DNA of 64,000 nucleotides from Paenibacillus silagei (GCF_017874735.1 NZ_JAGGLV010000017.1:92438-156437); one strand, 5' to 3'; positions 1 to 8,689 are shown, counted from the stretch's first letter. The notes: generated from the sequence alone by a model not told the origin. A program made the numbers and translations.

Positions 1-435
1 TGGAAATACATCATTGTAGCATTCAAGATCTGGGCAAGTACCGGTTACGGTATGATTGTCTATCTGGCAGCTATAACGGGGATCAACCATGATCTTTATG
101 AAGCAGCCTATATGGACGGCGCCACTACCTGGCAGCGTATCCGTTATATGACTCTGCCGATTCTGAAGCCAACCTTCATTCTGCTCCTCCTGTTCGGTAT
201 GGGCGGAATTCTCAAAGGCTCCTTCGACCTCTTCTACAATTTGATTGGAACAAACTCCGTGCTGTATCCGCAGACGGATATTATAGATACTTATGTCTTC
301 CGTTCCCTGGTGGGGCAATTTAACTTCTCCATGGGTGCTGCTGTAGGCTTCTACCAATCCTTATTCGGTCTGGTTCTGGTGCTTGTCGTTAACTTTATTG
401 TTCGCAAGGTAGAGCCGGATAGCGCGTTGTTCTAA
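1..435 (+). CDS. ABC transporter permease, LplB-type (5' end cut by window)
   Basis: The reading frame is open from the first base, so the gene begins outside the window and only the last 144 residues are visible. It is an inner membrane permease of a binding-protein-dependent carbohydrate importer. The cytoplasmic EAA loop that contacts the ATPase is seen as YEAAYMDGATTWQRIRYMTL, followed by hydrophobic segments and a short C-terminus ending in SALF. This matches the LplB/YteP branch of MalF-like permeases. A second permease and a lipoprotein follow on the same strand, giving an importer without a local ATPase; in this branch a shared MsmX-type ATPase usually serves. The substrate cannot be read from the sequence. 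Confidence 0.9.
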   Translation, partial: WKYIIVAFKIWASTGYGMIVYLAAITGINHDLYEAAYMDGATTWQRIRYMTLPILKPTFILLLLFGMGGILKGSFDLFYNLIGTNSVLYPQTDIIDTYVFRSLVGQFNFSMGAAVGFYQSLFGLVLVLVVNFIVRKVEPDSALF

Positions 436-462
436 GACAAGATAAGAAACAGGGGTGTTAAT

Positions 463-1359
463 ATGGCAAGCAGTACTATTAAACAGGATTCAGGCAGCAC
501 TGTCATTAAGGTGATCAGCTACATTTGCATCTCCATATTTGCCTTGTTCTGTGTGTTTCCTTTTGCGCTGATGATCTCTTCCTCCTTCATGAATGAGCAG
601 GAGATTATCCGCGAGGGGTACAAGCTGATACCGAATGAGGTATCTTTCAAGGCCTATGAATTGTTGCTCAGTAACTCCTCCAAGCTGGTGGATGCTTATC
701 AGGTAACGATCTTTATCACGGTCGTCGGTACGGTGCTCGGGCTGTTCATGATGTCCATGGCCGGATTTGTCCTGAACCGCAAGGATTTCAAATACCGTAA
801 CTTCTTCTCCTTCCTGATCTATTTCACCACCTTGTTCAGCGGAGGACTGATTCCGACTTACATCCTGATGGTTAAGCATCTGCACCTCAAGGACAGCCTG
901 TTCGCCATGATTCTGCCGGCTGTGGTAGGGGCGTGGTCGATCTTCCTGATGCGTAACTTCATGAAGGCGATCCCGGATTCCCTGTATGAATCAGCAACAA
1001 TTGACGGCGCAGGCGATTTCCGTATCTACTGGCGGATCTTCATGCCGCTGGCGGTTCCGTCACTGGCAACGATCGGACTGTTCTCGGCACTGGGCTTCTG
1101 GAATGAGTGGTACAACGGAATGCTGTACATGGACACTCAGAGCAAATTCCCGCTCCAGTACTTCCTGCAGCGCATGATCAATCAGGCGAATATGGGCAGT
1201 CTCATCAACTCAGGGGCGGTCATTAATACGGCCGATCTGCCGACCCAATCGATCAAAATGGCTACAGCCGTGCTGGCCACAGGCCCGATCATTCTCCTGT
1301 ATCCATTCATTCAGCGTTACTTCGTAACCGGTCTTACCATCGGTGCTGTTAAGGGTTAA
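463..1359 (+). CDS. ABC transporter permease, YtcP/LplC-type
   Basis: Second permease of the importer (298 aa), MalG-like. About six hydrophobic segments are visible, and the EAA loop lies near residues 175-198 (YESATIDGAGDFRIYWRIFM). It starts with ATG 27 nt after the previous stop, behind a GGGGTG ribosome site, so it is cotranscribed. It should pair with the upstream permease in the membrane to pass a sugar delivered by the lipoprotein encoded next. Length is normal for the family. Confidence 0.92.
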   Translation: MASSTIKQDSGSTVIKVISYICISIFALFCVFPFALMISSSFMNEQEIIREGYKLIPNEVSFKAYELLLSNSSKLVDAYQVTIFITVVGTVLGLFMMSMAGFVLNRKDFKYRNFFSFLIYFTTLFSGGLIPTYILMVKHLHLKDSLFAMILPAVVGAWSIFLMRNFMKAIPDSLYESATIDGAGDFRIYWRIFMPLAVPSLATIGLFSALGFWNEWYNGMLYMDTQSKFPLQYFLQRMINQANMGSLINSGAVINTADLPTQSIKMATAVLATGPIILLYPFIQRYFVTGLTIGAVKG

Positions 1360-1438
1360 TGGACGCCTGCTTCAATTGAAGGGTGTTTGTTATAGATGCA
1401 AGATCAATAATATAGAAAAGAAAAGGGAGGCTTACCGA

Positions 1439-3010
1439 ATGAAAGGTAAAAAGATTGCTTCTTCTCTAGCTGCTGTCCTCATGCTTACTGGAGTGCTATC
1501 TGCTTGTTCGTCAAGCAATAATGCAAATGGAAATACAGGCTCGTCGAATACTCCATCCTCTTCCACTAATTCCGGAGGCGTAGACACTTCTAAGGAAGCG
1601 AAGCTGGTGTACTACCTCTGGGGCAGTGAAGGGGTTAAAAATAAGGAGATTCTAGCGGAGATTAACAAAAAGCTTAAGGCCGATCTGAATACTACGCTTG
1701 AAATCAAATATATTGACTGGGGAGACGTAGCAACCAAGTATCCGCTGCTGTTCGCTTCCGGCGAATCGTTCGATCTGTCGCATGCTTCTCCGGGTGCTGC
1801 TGTGTCCTACTATACATTGGCTACTGAAGGTGCGCTGACCGACATTACCGACATGCTGGACAAGGTAGCGCCTAAGCTGAAGGCTGAGATTCCAGAATCC
1901 TCCTGGCAGAACACCAAGGTGGATGGCAAAATCTACGGCGTACCGAGTCTGTTCAGTGAATATACGCCTGCCGGTTATGCTTACCGTACCGATCTGCTGA
2001 AGAAATATGGCATGACCGACATCAAGACGATTGCCGATATGGAGAAGTACATGGATAACGTGGTGAAGAACGAATCCTTCCCTCCAATCAACGGTAAGGC
2101 TGAGGATGCACAGAACATGTACAGAATGCTCGTTGATACTACAGGCATGTGGCTGAACGCACCTGGTATCTCTCTCAATGAATTGAACCTGGTCACTAAG
2201 AGCCCAGAGGATTACAAGACTGTATTCCATCCGGCCTTCACCCAGGAATTCGAGGATTGGGCTGTGAAAATGCGTGAGTGGGGCGACAAGGGCTACTGGG
2301 GCAAAGACGTTCTGTCCGCTTCCCTTGGCAGCAAAGACAACTTCAGAGCCGCGAACTCTGCCGGTTATCTGACTCATGCCCAAGACTGGATCGGCCAGTA
2401 TGGCGGAGATATCAAGGCGCTGCCTGACGCTCCTACAGCTTTCTATACTTTTGCTGAAGCTAACAAGAAAATCAAACGTAAAATGGGTGTAGATAACTCA
2501 ACGGTTATCAGTGCCAATTCCAATAATCCAGAGCGCTCTCTGATGGTCATTGAGAAGTTCATGACAGATAAGAGCTACTACGATCTGATGCAGTACGGTA
2601 TTGAAGGCAAGCAATATATCATTGAAGACGGCGTGAAGAAACAGCCTCCAGGCTTCAATGAGAAAACAGACGGCGGCGGCTTCTCCGCTTGGTCGCTCAG
2701 AAACGATAAGTTTGTGATTCCGACGGATACCGAGAACCCGATCCGTAAAGACCTGTTCACGGCATGGGATAAAGAAGCGATTGATGATCCGTACAACGGC
2801 TTCAGCTTCGACCCGGCTAATGTAACTACTGAGATTGCTTCGATCTCGAATGTGAATGCACAGCTTGGTATTCAGCTCATGCTCGGTAAAACAAACAAAG
2901 ATGCAAAAACGGCTGTAGCAGAATACCGCGATCAGCTGAAAAAAGCAGGAGTTGACAAGGTCATTGCCGAAGTAGAGAAACAATTGGCAGAATTTACACC
3001 TGTTAACTAA
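1439..3010 (+). CDS. Extracellular solute-binding lipoprotein of the ABC importer
   Basis: A 523-aa family-1 type solute-binding protein. The chosen ATG follows AAGGGAGG and opens a classic lipoprotein signal peptide with lipobox LSAC, the lipidated Cys being residue 23. A Ser/Asn/Gly-rich linker follows to about residue 50, then the ligand-binding lobes begin (KLVYYLWGSEG). An upstream in-frame start at 1343 would put 32 hydrophilic residues before the signal peptide and is rejected. It is anchored outside the membrane and delivers a carbohydrate, probably an oligosaccharide, to the two permeases. The LacI regulator and the isomerase downstream suggest a dedicated sugar-use locus; the ligand is unknown. 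Confidence 0.92.
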   Translation: MKGKKIASSLAAVLMLTGVLSACSSSNNANGNTGSSNTPSSSTNSGGVDTSKEAKLVYYLWGSEGVKNKEILAEINKKLKADLNTTLEIKYIDWGDVATKYPLLFASGESFDLSHASPGAAVSYYTLATEGALTDITDMLDKVAPKLKAEIPESSWQNTKVDGKIYGVPSLFSEYTPAGYAYRTDLLKKYGMTDIKTIADMEKYMDNVVKNESFPPINGKAEDAQNMYRMLVDTTGMWLNAPGISLNELNLVTKSPEDYKTVFHPAFTQEFEDWAVKMREWGDKGYWGKDVLSASLGSKDNFRAANSAGYLTHAQDWIGQYGGDIKALPDAPTAFYTFAEANKKIKRKMGVDNSTVISANSNNPERSLMVIEKFMTDKSYYDLMQYGIEGKQYIIEDGVKKQPPGFNEKTDGGGFSAWSLRNDKFVIPTDTENPIRKDLFTAWDKEAIDDPYNGFSFDPANVTTEIASISNVNAQLGIQLMLGKTNKDAKTAVAEYRDQLKKAGVDKVIAEVEKQLAEFTPVN

Positions 3011-3016
3011 AAGAAT

Positions 3017-3062
3017 GTATAGGTTACAGGGGAGCTATATCTATATAGCTCCCTTACCTGTA
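3017..3062 (+). other. Stem-loop between lipoprotein gene and regulator gene
   Basis: GGGAGCTATAT (3030-3040) pairs perfectly with ATATAGCTCCC (3043-3053), and the outer bases AGGT/ACCT extend the stem. No run of T follows, so it is not a standard intrinsic terminator. It may act as a 3' mRNA stabiliser or a partial attenuator between the transporter genes and the regulator gene. It is too close to the GTG start at 3077 to be neutral for translation. Confidence 0.55.
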
Positions 3063-3076
3063 AATGGGGGAGTAGA

Positions 3077-4099
3077 GTGGACGTAAACATTAAGGATATC
3101 GCCAGGATATCCGGTGTCGGCATCTCAACAGTGTCCAGAGTGATCAATAACAAGGGTCTGGTGAGCGATGCCACCCGGGAGAAGGTACTGAGTGTCGTCA
3201 AGGAATATAACTATATTCCCAATTCCAATGCCCGAAATCTAAAGACAACCCAATCCAAGAATATTGCACTTATGGTAAAAGGGATTACTAACCCGTTCTT
3301 CTCCATTATGATCAAGGAAATTGAACGTCAGGTCAATCTGCGCGGCTATCCGTTTCTCATCCATCAAGTAGAGGACGGCACCGATGAGATCAACGCCGCC
3401 ATTCAGCTGGTGAAGGAGAAGAATCTTAGCGGTATCATTTTCATGGGAGGTACCTATAATCACTCCGAAGAGAAATTCAAGCAGTTAACGGTTCCATTCG
3501 TACTCACGACCATCACCACCTCACAGGAAGTGGACCCGTCTATCTTCTCAAGCGTAACGATCGATGAATCCAAGGAAGCCTATAAGGCAACCTCTTATTT
3601 ACTTTCACTTGGACATCGAAACATCGGCTTTCTCGCCAAATCCCCTTTACTGGAAGACACCACAGGCAGCCGCCGCCTTCTTGGCTACAAGATGGCGCTG
3701 GAAGAACATAACATACCTTATAATCCGGGATTCGTAGAGGATTGTGAATACAGCCCAAGCTCGGGCTTCAACGCTGCACGCAGACTGCTGAACCGCGACA
3801 GAACCGTAACCGCTATCTTTGCGGCCTCCGATACGATTGCGATCGGTGCGGCCAAGGCTGTGCTTACCGCAGGCTTATCTATCCCCGATGATATTTCCAT
3901 CATTGGTTTTGACGGCATTGAGATGGCCGAATATTATCATCCTGCGCTGGATACGATCAGCCAGCCGGGCACTGAAATGGCGTTGTCGAGTGTGGGGGTT
4001 CTGTTCGACCTGATCACCAAACATTCAGCCCATCAGCATATTGTCTATGATGCGGTATTGCTCAAACGGGGTTCTTGCAAGATGATCAAGGGCAGGTAA
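3077..4099 (+). CDS. LacI/GalR-family transcriptional regulator
   Basis: A 340-aa regulator with an N-terminal helix-turn-helix (IKDIARISGVGISTVSRVIN, residues 4-23) and hinge helix. The periplasmic-binding-protein-like effector domain starts near residue 60 and includes the family signature IIGFDGIEMAEYYHP. The start is GTG, placed 5-6 nt after a GGGGGAG site. It lies 66 nt after the lipoprotein gene and just before the isomerase gene, so it most likely controls this sugar locus in response to a sugar or sugar phosphate. Confidence 0.93.
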   Translation: MDVNIKDIARISGVGISTVSRVINNKGLVSDATREKVLSVVKEYNYIPNSNARNLKTTQSKNIALMVKGITNPFFSIMIKEIERQVNLRGYPFLIHQVEDGTDEINAAIQLVKEKNLSGIIFMGGTYNHSEEKFKQLTVPFVLTTITTSQEVDPSIFSSVTIDESKEAYKATSYLLSLGHRNIGFLAKSPLLEDTTGSRRLLGYKMALEEHNIPYNPGFVEDCEYSPSSGFNAARRLLNRDRTVTAIFAASDTIAIGAAKAVLTAGLSIPDDISIIGFDGIEMAEYYHPALDTISQPGTEMALSSVGVLFDLITKHSAHQHIVYDAVLLKRGSCKMIKGR

Positions 4100-4143
4100 C
4101 AGCAGGGCGCTGACTATAAAACTAACTGGAGTTGATATTAAGG

Positions 4144-5034
4144 ATGCAAGAATCTTTGAGAATAGGCACTTTGGTCCGTGGCGGCGAAGCCGTCCAGGTC
4201 ATTCCGCAGATTGTGGAGCATGGCTTCGAATCCTTTCAACTGAATTTCTGGCAGACGATTGGCGATACCGATCTGGTGGAGGCGGCGGCCCGGATTCGGG
4301 AGCTGGCGGCGGAGCATCACTTCGTCATTTCTGCTGTCGGCATCTATGGTAATCCGCTTGGCGGCAACCCCGAGAGCGGGGATACCCTTGCGGGCTGGGA
4401 GCAGCTGATTGAGCACGCTCACTTGTTCGGGACGGACATTATCGGCGGCTTCACCGGACGGCTGCCCGGCTCGTCGATTGACGAGTCGCTTCCGAGATTC
4501 GCTGAGGTATTCGGCGAATTGTCGAAGCGGGCGGCAGACAAGGGTCTGCGGATTGCTTTTGAGAACTGTGCGATGGGCGGGAGCTGGCAGAAGGGCGACT
4601 GGAATATCGCGCATAACCCTACAGCTTGGGAGAAAATGTTCAACGCCGTTACGGCAGACAATCTCGGGCTGGAATGGGAGCCTGCCCACCAGCTCACCGC
4701 GCTGATCGATCCGATCCCGCAGCTGCGCAAATGGGTGGATAAGATCTTCCATGTGCACGGCAAGGATGTCACTATCGCCTGGGATATCATCAAGGAGTAC
4801 GGAATTCATGGTCCGAAGCCTTATGTATGGGACCGGACACCGGGCTTCGGGGATTCGAACTGGACGGATATTATTACCATTCTCCGGCAGGGCGGCTATC
4901 AGGGCACGATTGATATTGAAGGCTGGCATGATCCGGTCTACCGGGACGAGCTGGAGATGACCGGCCAGGTCCATGCGTTGAATTACTTGAAGCATTGCCG
5001 GGGCGGCAGTATGATCCCAAATCCGGTTGTATGA
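4144..5034 (+). CDS. Sugar phosphate isomerase/epimerase (xylose-isomerase-like TIM barrel)
   Basis: A roughly 296-aa TIM-barrel protein of the AP-endonuclease-2 / sugar epimerase superfamily. Likely metal ligands lie in the segments IAFENCAM, LEWEPAH, FHVHGKD and DIEGWHDP, which are the usual Glu, Asp/Glu, His, Glu positions. ATG at 4144 is preferred; an in-frame TTG at 4132 abuts the GGAG site and is less likely. It probably interconverts the sugar imported by the upstream transporter, but the substrate is not identifiable. An intrinsic terminator follows directly, ending the locus. Confidence 0.82.
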   Translation: MQESLRIGTLVRGGEAVQVIPQIVEHGFESFQLNFWQTIGDTDLVEAAARIRELAAEHHFVISAVGIYGNPLGGNPESGDTLAGWEQLIEHAHLFGTDIIGGFTGRLPGSSIDESLPRFAEVFGELSKRAADKGLRIAFENCAMGGSWQKGDWNIAHNPTAWEKMFNAVTADNLGLEWEPAHQLTALIDPIPQLRKWVDKIFHVHGKDVTIAWDIIKEYGIHGPKPYVWDRTPGFGDSNWTDIITILRQGGYQGTIDIEGWHDPVYRDELEMTGQVHALNYLKHCRGGSMIPNPVV

Positions 5035-5044
5035 GTATAAAAAG

Positions 5045-5091
5045 AAAGACCTCATGGTTCACATCTGCGGATGTGGCCGTGAGGTCTTTTT
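5045..5091 (+). terminator. Intrinsic terminator after the sugar locus
   Basis: AAAGACCTCA (5045-5054) pairs with TGAGGTCTTT (5080-5089), and the T run continues to 5091. The mirrored A-rich 5' side means it can also serve the minus-strand gene that ends at 5107. Confidence 0.85.
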
Positions 5092-5106
5092 GGTGATTAA
5101 TTGGGA

Positions 5107-5286
5107 TTATATAAATCGCTTGATCGTCCAATAGGGGACGGTGAAGGTCCCTTTATTCGTTTCAATATGCAGTGCATCTGCGGAATGATCGATTTGGCAT
5201 ACTCCGGTGTACGTTTCTCCGCTGATCAAATGCACGCGCTGGCATAGATTGGAGAGAAGTGCATGCTGAATATCCTGTTTAATCAT
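5107..5286 (-). CDS. Small hypothetical protein (59 aa)
   Basis: A short cytoplasmic protein starting at ATG 5286, behind a strong AAGGAGG site on the minus strand. A longer in-frame start at 5397 has no such site. The sequence alternates polar and hydrophobic residues (HLISGETYTGVCQID, GTFTVPYWTIKRFI) and looks like a single small beta-barrel, somewhat like Sm-fold or YolD-type proteins. I do not recognise the family. It is convergent with the sugar locus and shares its terminator. Confidence 0.6.
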   Translation of the reverse strand: MIKQDIQHALLSNLCQRVHLISGETYTGVCQIDHSADALHIETNKGTFTVPYWTIKRFI

Positions 5287-5492
5287 ACTCTTCACTTCCT
5301 CCTTGAATGCAGTATGCTTGTAAATCTCTTTACTTATTATTAAACACGAATAGGAGATTTTAACAGCGAAATTGGTTACAGTTTTGTACCATTTCACACC
5401 TACATAGTTGGCCTCAGATGGAGTAACATGTTCATGTACTGTCAGAGTAATGCTCTGCTCAGAGGGTATATATATTCTAGGAGGTGTTACCG

Positions 5493-6683
5493 ATGAATAG
5501 AACGACCAGATTACAGCAGATAACCGTAACTCTTCTTACCGCAGGTCTGCTTACCCTGTCAGGCTGGGGAGCGGCGGCTTCCCCGGTTCAGGCAGCAGCA
5601 CCGGCCCCAACTCCGCCGCAGGGATGCAGCACCGGAGACCATGGTCTTCTTAAGGATCTGCAGAAGGCACACCAGGGAGCGGAAACACAGCCGCTGGCCT
5701 TCTCGGATGTAGAGTTCCTAAGCTCAGATACGGGGCGGGCAGCCGGGAACGGGTTCCTGATTGGAACCTCGGACGGCGGTTGCCATTTCCAAAAGATCTA
5801 TGAAGGACAGTGGAGCTTCCAGCAGATTGATTTCCCGGATAATGTTCACGGCTGGGCGCTTGCCGCTGTTAAGGACGGACAGGCTAAATATCTGTTAAGA
5901 ACGGCAGACGGCGGCTCTACCTGGACAAGGCTGTCGAACCAGGCAGTAACCTTTGAACGGATAGAGTTCTTGGACAGCAACCAGGGCTTTGGCTACAACC
6001 GCGCATCTACATATTATACGAAGGATGGCGGGGAGAGCTGGAGTCTGATCAAGACGCCTTCCAACACACGCGGAGCAGAATTCACCAGCAGGAATAACGG
6101 CTGGGCTGTGGTAGTTGTTCCCGGGAGCAGCTATCGGGTAATGAAGACAACTAACGGCGGAGCAGCCTGGAAGCAGGTACTTAGCGCCTCCACCCCTGAG
6201 GCGAATTACGGACAGATCTACGCCAAGGGCAGTCAGGTGTATGCGCTGCTGTACGGCGGCGTCGGCATGTCGCAGACCTCCTATTCCCTCTACGGCAGCT
6301 CTAACTCCGGCGGCAGCTGGACCCGGGTGATTGCCCAGGAGACCGCAGGCGGCGGTCCGGCTCCCGGCAGCGGCGTAGCTGTAGCGAAGAAGGGCCCCGC
6401 TTCGGGCACCCCCGGCAATATGGTGCTGATCGGCAAATCGGCAGCCTTCCTGGCTGGGTACCAGCCGGCAGCGGAGCAAGTGGGCATCGGGCTCACCAAA
6501 AACAACGGACAGAGCTGGAAGAATCAGCAGACCGTTCCCGGCTTCGAAGGAACGATCTCGTTCACCGATGCCAATCAGGGCTGGATGGCTGTGAAGGATA
6601 TGAATAGCTCCACCCTCTACGTGACGAAGGATGCAGGTGCTACGTGGACAGCGCGGTTTTCTTTTGAGACGGCAGGGCGGTAG
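5493..6683 (+). CDS. Secreted YCF48-like / BNR-repeat beta-propeller protein
   Basis: A 396-aa exported protein. ATG 5493 lies 8 nt after AGGAGG and opens a signal peptide with a hydrophobic core near residues 12-30 and a probable AxA cleavage near QAA. The mature part carries repeated BNR/Asp-box-like units (TADGGSTWTRL, TKDGGESWSLI, TTNGGAAWKQV, SNSGGSWTRV, TKDAGATWTARF), typical of YCF48-type propellers. In cyanobacteria such proteins assist photosystem II assembly; in Firmicutes they are uncharacterised surface proteins. It is preceded by a short AT-rich gap and followed by repeats. It looks monocistronic. Confidence 0.8.
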   Translation: MNRTTRLQQITVTLLTAGLLTLSGWGAAASPVQAAAPAPTPPQGCSTGDHGLLKDLQKAHQGAETQPLAFSDVEFLSSDTGRAAGNGFLIGTSDGGCHFQKIYEGQWSFQQIDFPDNVHGWALAAVKDGQAKYLLRTADGGSTWTRLSNQAVTFERIEFLDSNQGFGYNRASTYYTKDGGESWSLIKTPSNTRGAEFTSRNNGWAVVVVPGSSYRVMKTTNGGAAWKQVLSASTPEANYGQIYAKGSQVYALLYGGVGMSQTSYSLYGSSNSGGSWTRVIAQETAGGGPAPGSGVAVAKKGPASGTPGNMVLIGKSAAFLAGYQPAAEQVGIGLTKNNGQSWKNQQTVPGFEGTISFTDANQGWMAVKDMNSSTLYVTKDAGATWTARFSFETAGR

Positions 6684-6711
6684 GTTGCGTAAGATAATGA
6701 CGAATGGCGAA

Positions 6712-6776
6712 GATGAATGACAAAGATGAATGATAAAGATGAATGACAAAGATGAAGGACAAAGATGAGTGACAAA
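6712..6776 (+). repeat. Five-copy 13-bp tandem repeat
   Basis: Five consecutive copies of GATGAATGACAAA with one or two changes each (GATGAATGATAAA, GATGAAGGACAAA, GATGAGTGACAAA). Degenerate copies precede it from about 6693. It directly follows the secreted propeller gene and runs into a hairpin. Spaced GATGA motifs give no coding sense because 13 is not a multiple of three. Confidence 0.85.
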
Positions 6777-6811
6777 GACGGGTCTTCTCCCTATGGGGGC
6801 GGACCCGTCTT
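6775..6811 (+). terminator. Probable terminator hairpin after the YCF48-like gene
   Basis: AAGACGGGTC (6775-6784) pairs exactly with GACCCGTCTT (6802-6811). The following bases are only moderately T-rich, so termination strength is uncertain. Confidence 0.6.
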
Positions 6812-6828
6812 GATTGTTGTAATAGGAG

Positions 6829-7090
6829 CAATCGGCCCACGCGCCGCTCGCCGTCCCATTGTAATCGGTTTTTCGATTACATTCGGTCTACGCGCCGCTC
6901 GCCGTCCCATTGTAATCGGTTTTTCGATTACATTCGGCCCCCGCGCCGCTCGCCGTCCCATTGTAATCGGTTTTTCGATTACATTCGGCCCCCGCGCCGC
7001 TCGCTGTCCCATTGTAATCGGTTTTTCGATTACATTCGGCCCCCGCGCCGCTCGCCGTCCCGTTGTAATCGGTTTTTCGATTACATTCGG
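6829..7090 (-). repeat. Hairpin repeat array A: five copies of a 51-bp unit
   Basis: Units begin at 6841, 6892, 6943, 6994 and 7045, exactly 51 bp apart; a partial copy precedes them. Each holds TGTAATCG, a GTTTTT loop and CGATTACA (8-bp perfect stem), then a GC-rich linker with CGCGCCGCTCGCCG. On the minus strand the unit reads GAATGTAATCGAAAAAC, then CGATTACAATG, which aligns with array B. Because 51 is divisible by three, open frames run through it on both strands; these are artefacts, not genes. The 6690-7286 interval holds only this, the 13-bp repeats, a terminator and a short array B. Confidence 0.95.
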
Positions 7091-7182
7091 TGCTCGCAAG
7101 CAGGCCCGGCCTGAATGTATGCGAAAAACAGCATACGATGTGCTCGTAAGCAGGCACCCGGCCTGAATGTATGCGAAAATCG
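7091..7182 (+). repeat. Hairpin repeat array B, short version (two partial 52-bp units)
   Basis: GAATGTATGCGAAAAACAGC begins at 7113, and the same start recurs at 7165, a 52-bp period. It is the same family as the eight-copy array at 25.7-26.1 kb, with linker TGCTCGTAAGCAGGC. It abuts array A, so two related repeat families sit side by side here. A single worn copy (GAATGTATGCGAAAAA) also occurs at about 8562. Confidence 0.85.
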
Positions 7183-7286
7183 TTTCTATTGTGGTGCAGC
7201 AGAAGGACAGGTATTGTGGAGAATAACGTTTGCTTTGGTGTAATACTTGTGATTAGCGGGTAATGGGATAGCATAGGGGGTGAAGT

Positions 7287-7604
7287 ATGGTTAGACCCGT
7301 TAGAATACTCTGGATCAGTGCTGTAGTGGTGAATATCGTAGGATTGGCCCTTTTTCTGTTACAGACGAGCCCGGGGTTCAGCCAAGGGTTTATCCTGGAT
7401 GTCGTAAATATAATGCTGCTGCAGATATTAGGCATCCCCTCTGCGGTTTTGGTTGTTGCGTCGCTTCTTCTGTTGAAGTACACAAGGAAGCCGCCAGGCT
7501 GGGCGGGGTACATAGGAATCTTCATCATGATAGGGGCACTGCTGTGGATTGGGGGATATTTTCTGCTTTTTGCAAGGCTGATGCTATTTGAGAACGTCCG
7601 GTAA
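7287..7604 (+). CDS. Small integral membrane protein (105 aa), function unknown
   Basis: Three predicted membrane helices (about residues 6-26, 40-63 and 73-95) joined by short loops, with a basic KYTRKPPG turn between the second and third. ATG follows GGGGGTGAAGT. No family recognised. It stands alone between the repeat arrays and the SDR gene. Confidence 0.7.
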   Translation: MVRPVRILWISAVVVNIVGLALFLLQTSPGFSQGFILDVVNIMLLQILGIPSAVLVVASLLLLKYTRKPPGWAGYIGIFIMIGALLWIGGYFLLFARLMLFENVR

Positions 7605-7667
7605 AAATAATACTTTACTGATCGTTCTCGAATATGCTAAAATGCTGGTACGAGGCAGATTATTTTT

Positions 7668-7697
7668 TTGACTATAGTAGAACGAACGGTCTCAAAT
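7668..7697 (+). promoter_or_regulatory. Candidate promoter with TetR-type operator before the SDR gene
   Basis: TTGACT at 7668-7673 is followed after 18 nt by TCAAAT, a weak -10. Between them lies AGAACGAACGGTCT (7679-7692), an imperfect palindrome matching in five of seven bases per half. Such CGTTCG-type sites are common targets of TetR-family repressors, which often control short-chain dehydrogenases. No regulator gene is nearby. Confidence 0.35.
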
Positions 7698-7720
7698 AAA
7701 ACAGATGAGGAGTGGTAACG

Positions 7721-8500
7721 ATGGGGAAGCTTGACGGGAAGGTTGCATTGATTACTGGGGGGAATAGCGGGATTGGGCTGGCTAGTGCCAGGCTATTTGT
7801 GGCAGAGGGCGCAAGAGTGGTCATAACCGGCCGTAATCCGGTATCCCTGCATGCGGCGGTAGAAGAGCTGGGTGCGGAGCATGCAGTTGCTGTCCAGGCG
7901 GATGCGACTGATCCGCAGAGTGCGGTGAAGGCTGTGAATGCAGCAATAGAGGCCTTCGGCAGACTGGATGTGGTCTATGCGAATGCAGGAATCGCGGGCT
8001 ATACACCGCTGGGCAGCACAGAGCTTGCCACCTTCGAGGAAGTGCTCCGGATCAATGTGACCGGTACCTTCTTCACCGTCCAGGCTGCACTGCCTCATCT
8101 GAAGGCCGGAGCCTCCGTCATTCTGACCGGCTCCGTGTTAGCCAAGGCCGGAAGACCCGGCAATTCCGCCTATGCCGCCAGCAAAGGAGCAGTCAGCAGC
8201 ATGACGAAGGTGCTGGCCTCCGAGCTGTCTCCGCTGGGCATCCGCGTCAACAACATCGCGCCTGGCGTAACGCGCACTCCGATCTGGGGAGAGTCGGCGA
8301 TGGATAACTGGAAGCAGGTCGAGGCAGGCATGGCACTGTCGATTCCTCTGGGCCGCGCGGGTGTACCCGAAGAGATCGCTAAGGTCGCCTTGTTCCTGGC
8401 CTCCGATGATTCTTCGTATATCCAAGGTGCAGATATCGCCGTGGACGGCGGTGCAGGCAGCTCGCCGCTGGGCGCGCCGGTATACCGGCAGAATGCATAA
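7721..8500 (+). CDS. Short-chain dehydrogenase/reductase (SDR)
   Basis: A 259-aa classical SDR. The NAD(P) motif TGGNSGIG lies near residues 14-21, the NAG motif in YANAGIAG, and the catalytic Ser and YxxxK in ILTGSVLAK and YAASK. C-terminal DDSSYIQGADIAVDGG is the usual SDR end. ATG 7721 follows GAGGAG by 8 nt; the earlier in-frame GTG at 7712 overlaps that site. It oxidises or reduces an unknown alcohol or carbonyl substrate. Monocistronic, with its own terminator. Confidence 0.92.
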   Translation: MGKLDGKVALITGGNSGIGLASARLFVAEGARVVITGRNPVSLHAAVEELGAEHAVAVQADATDPQSAVKAVNAAIEAFGRLDVVYANAGIAGYTPLGSTELATFEEVLRINVTGTFFTVQAALPHLKAGASVILTGSVLAKAGRPGNSAYAASKGAVSSMTKVLASELSPLGIRVNNIAPGVTRTPIWGESAMDNWKQVEAGMALSIPLGRAGVPEEIAKVALFLASDDSSYIQGADIAVDGGAGSSPLGAPVYRQNA

Positions 8501-8518
8501 GGATGGACAGTGGCAGGA

Positions 8519-8541
8519 AGCACCTCGAGGGGTGCTTTTTT
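8519..8541 (+). terminator. Intrinsic terminator after SDR gene
   Basis: AGCACC, loop TCGAGG, GGTGCT, followed by five or more T. Short, strong stem. Confidence 0.85.
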
Positions 8542-8689
8542 GCGTTCAGGCCGGAGAGAAGAATGTATGCGAAAAATCGAATGCAATATGCTGGCATTCA
8601 CCCAGTATGGTAAAATGAACTGGCACATGTAAAAATATGTTATCCCCACTCTGAGCTAAAACCCTATTTTTTGAATGGAGGTTATCCGC

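Noticed and set aside
6765..7274. Frames over array A encoding ARRPIVIGFSITFG-type repeats
   Set aside because: Generated by the 51-bp period; hairpin sequence conservation is at DNA level including stem complementarity.
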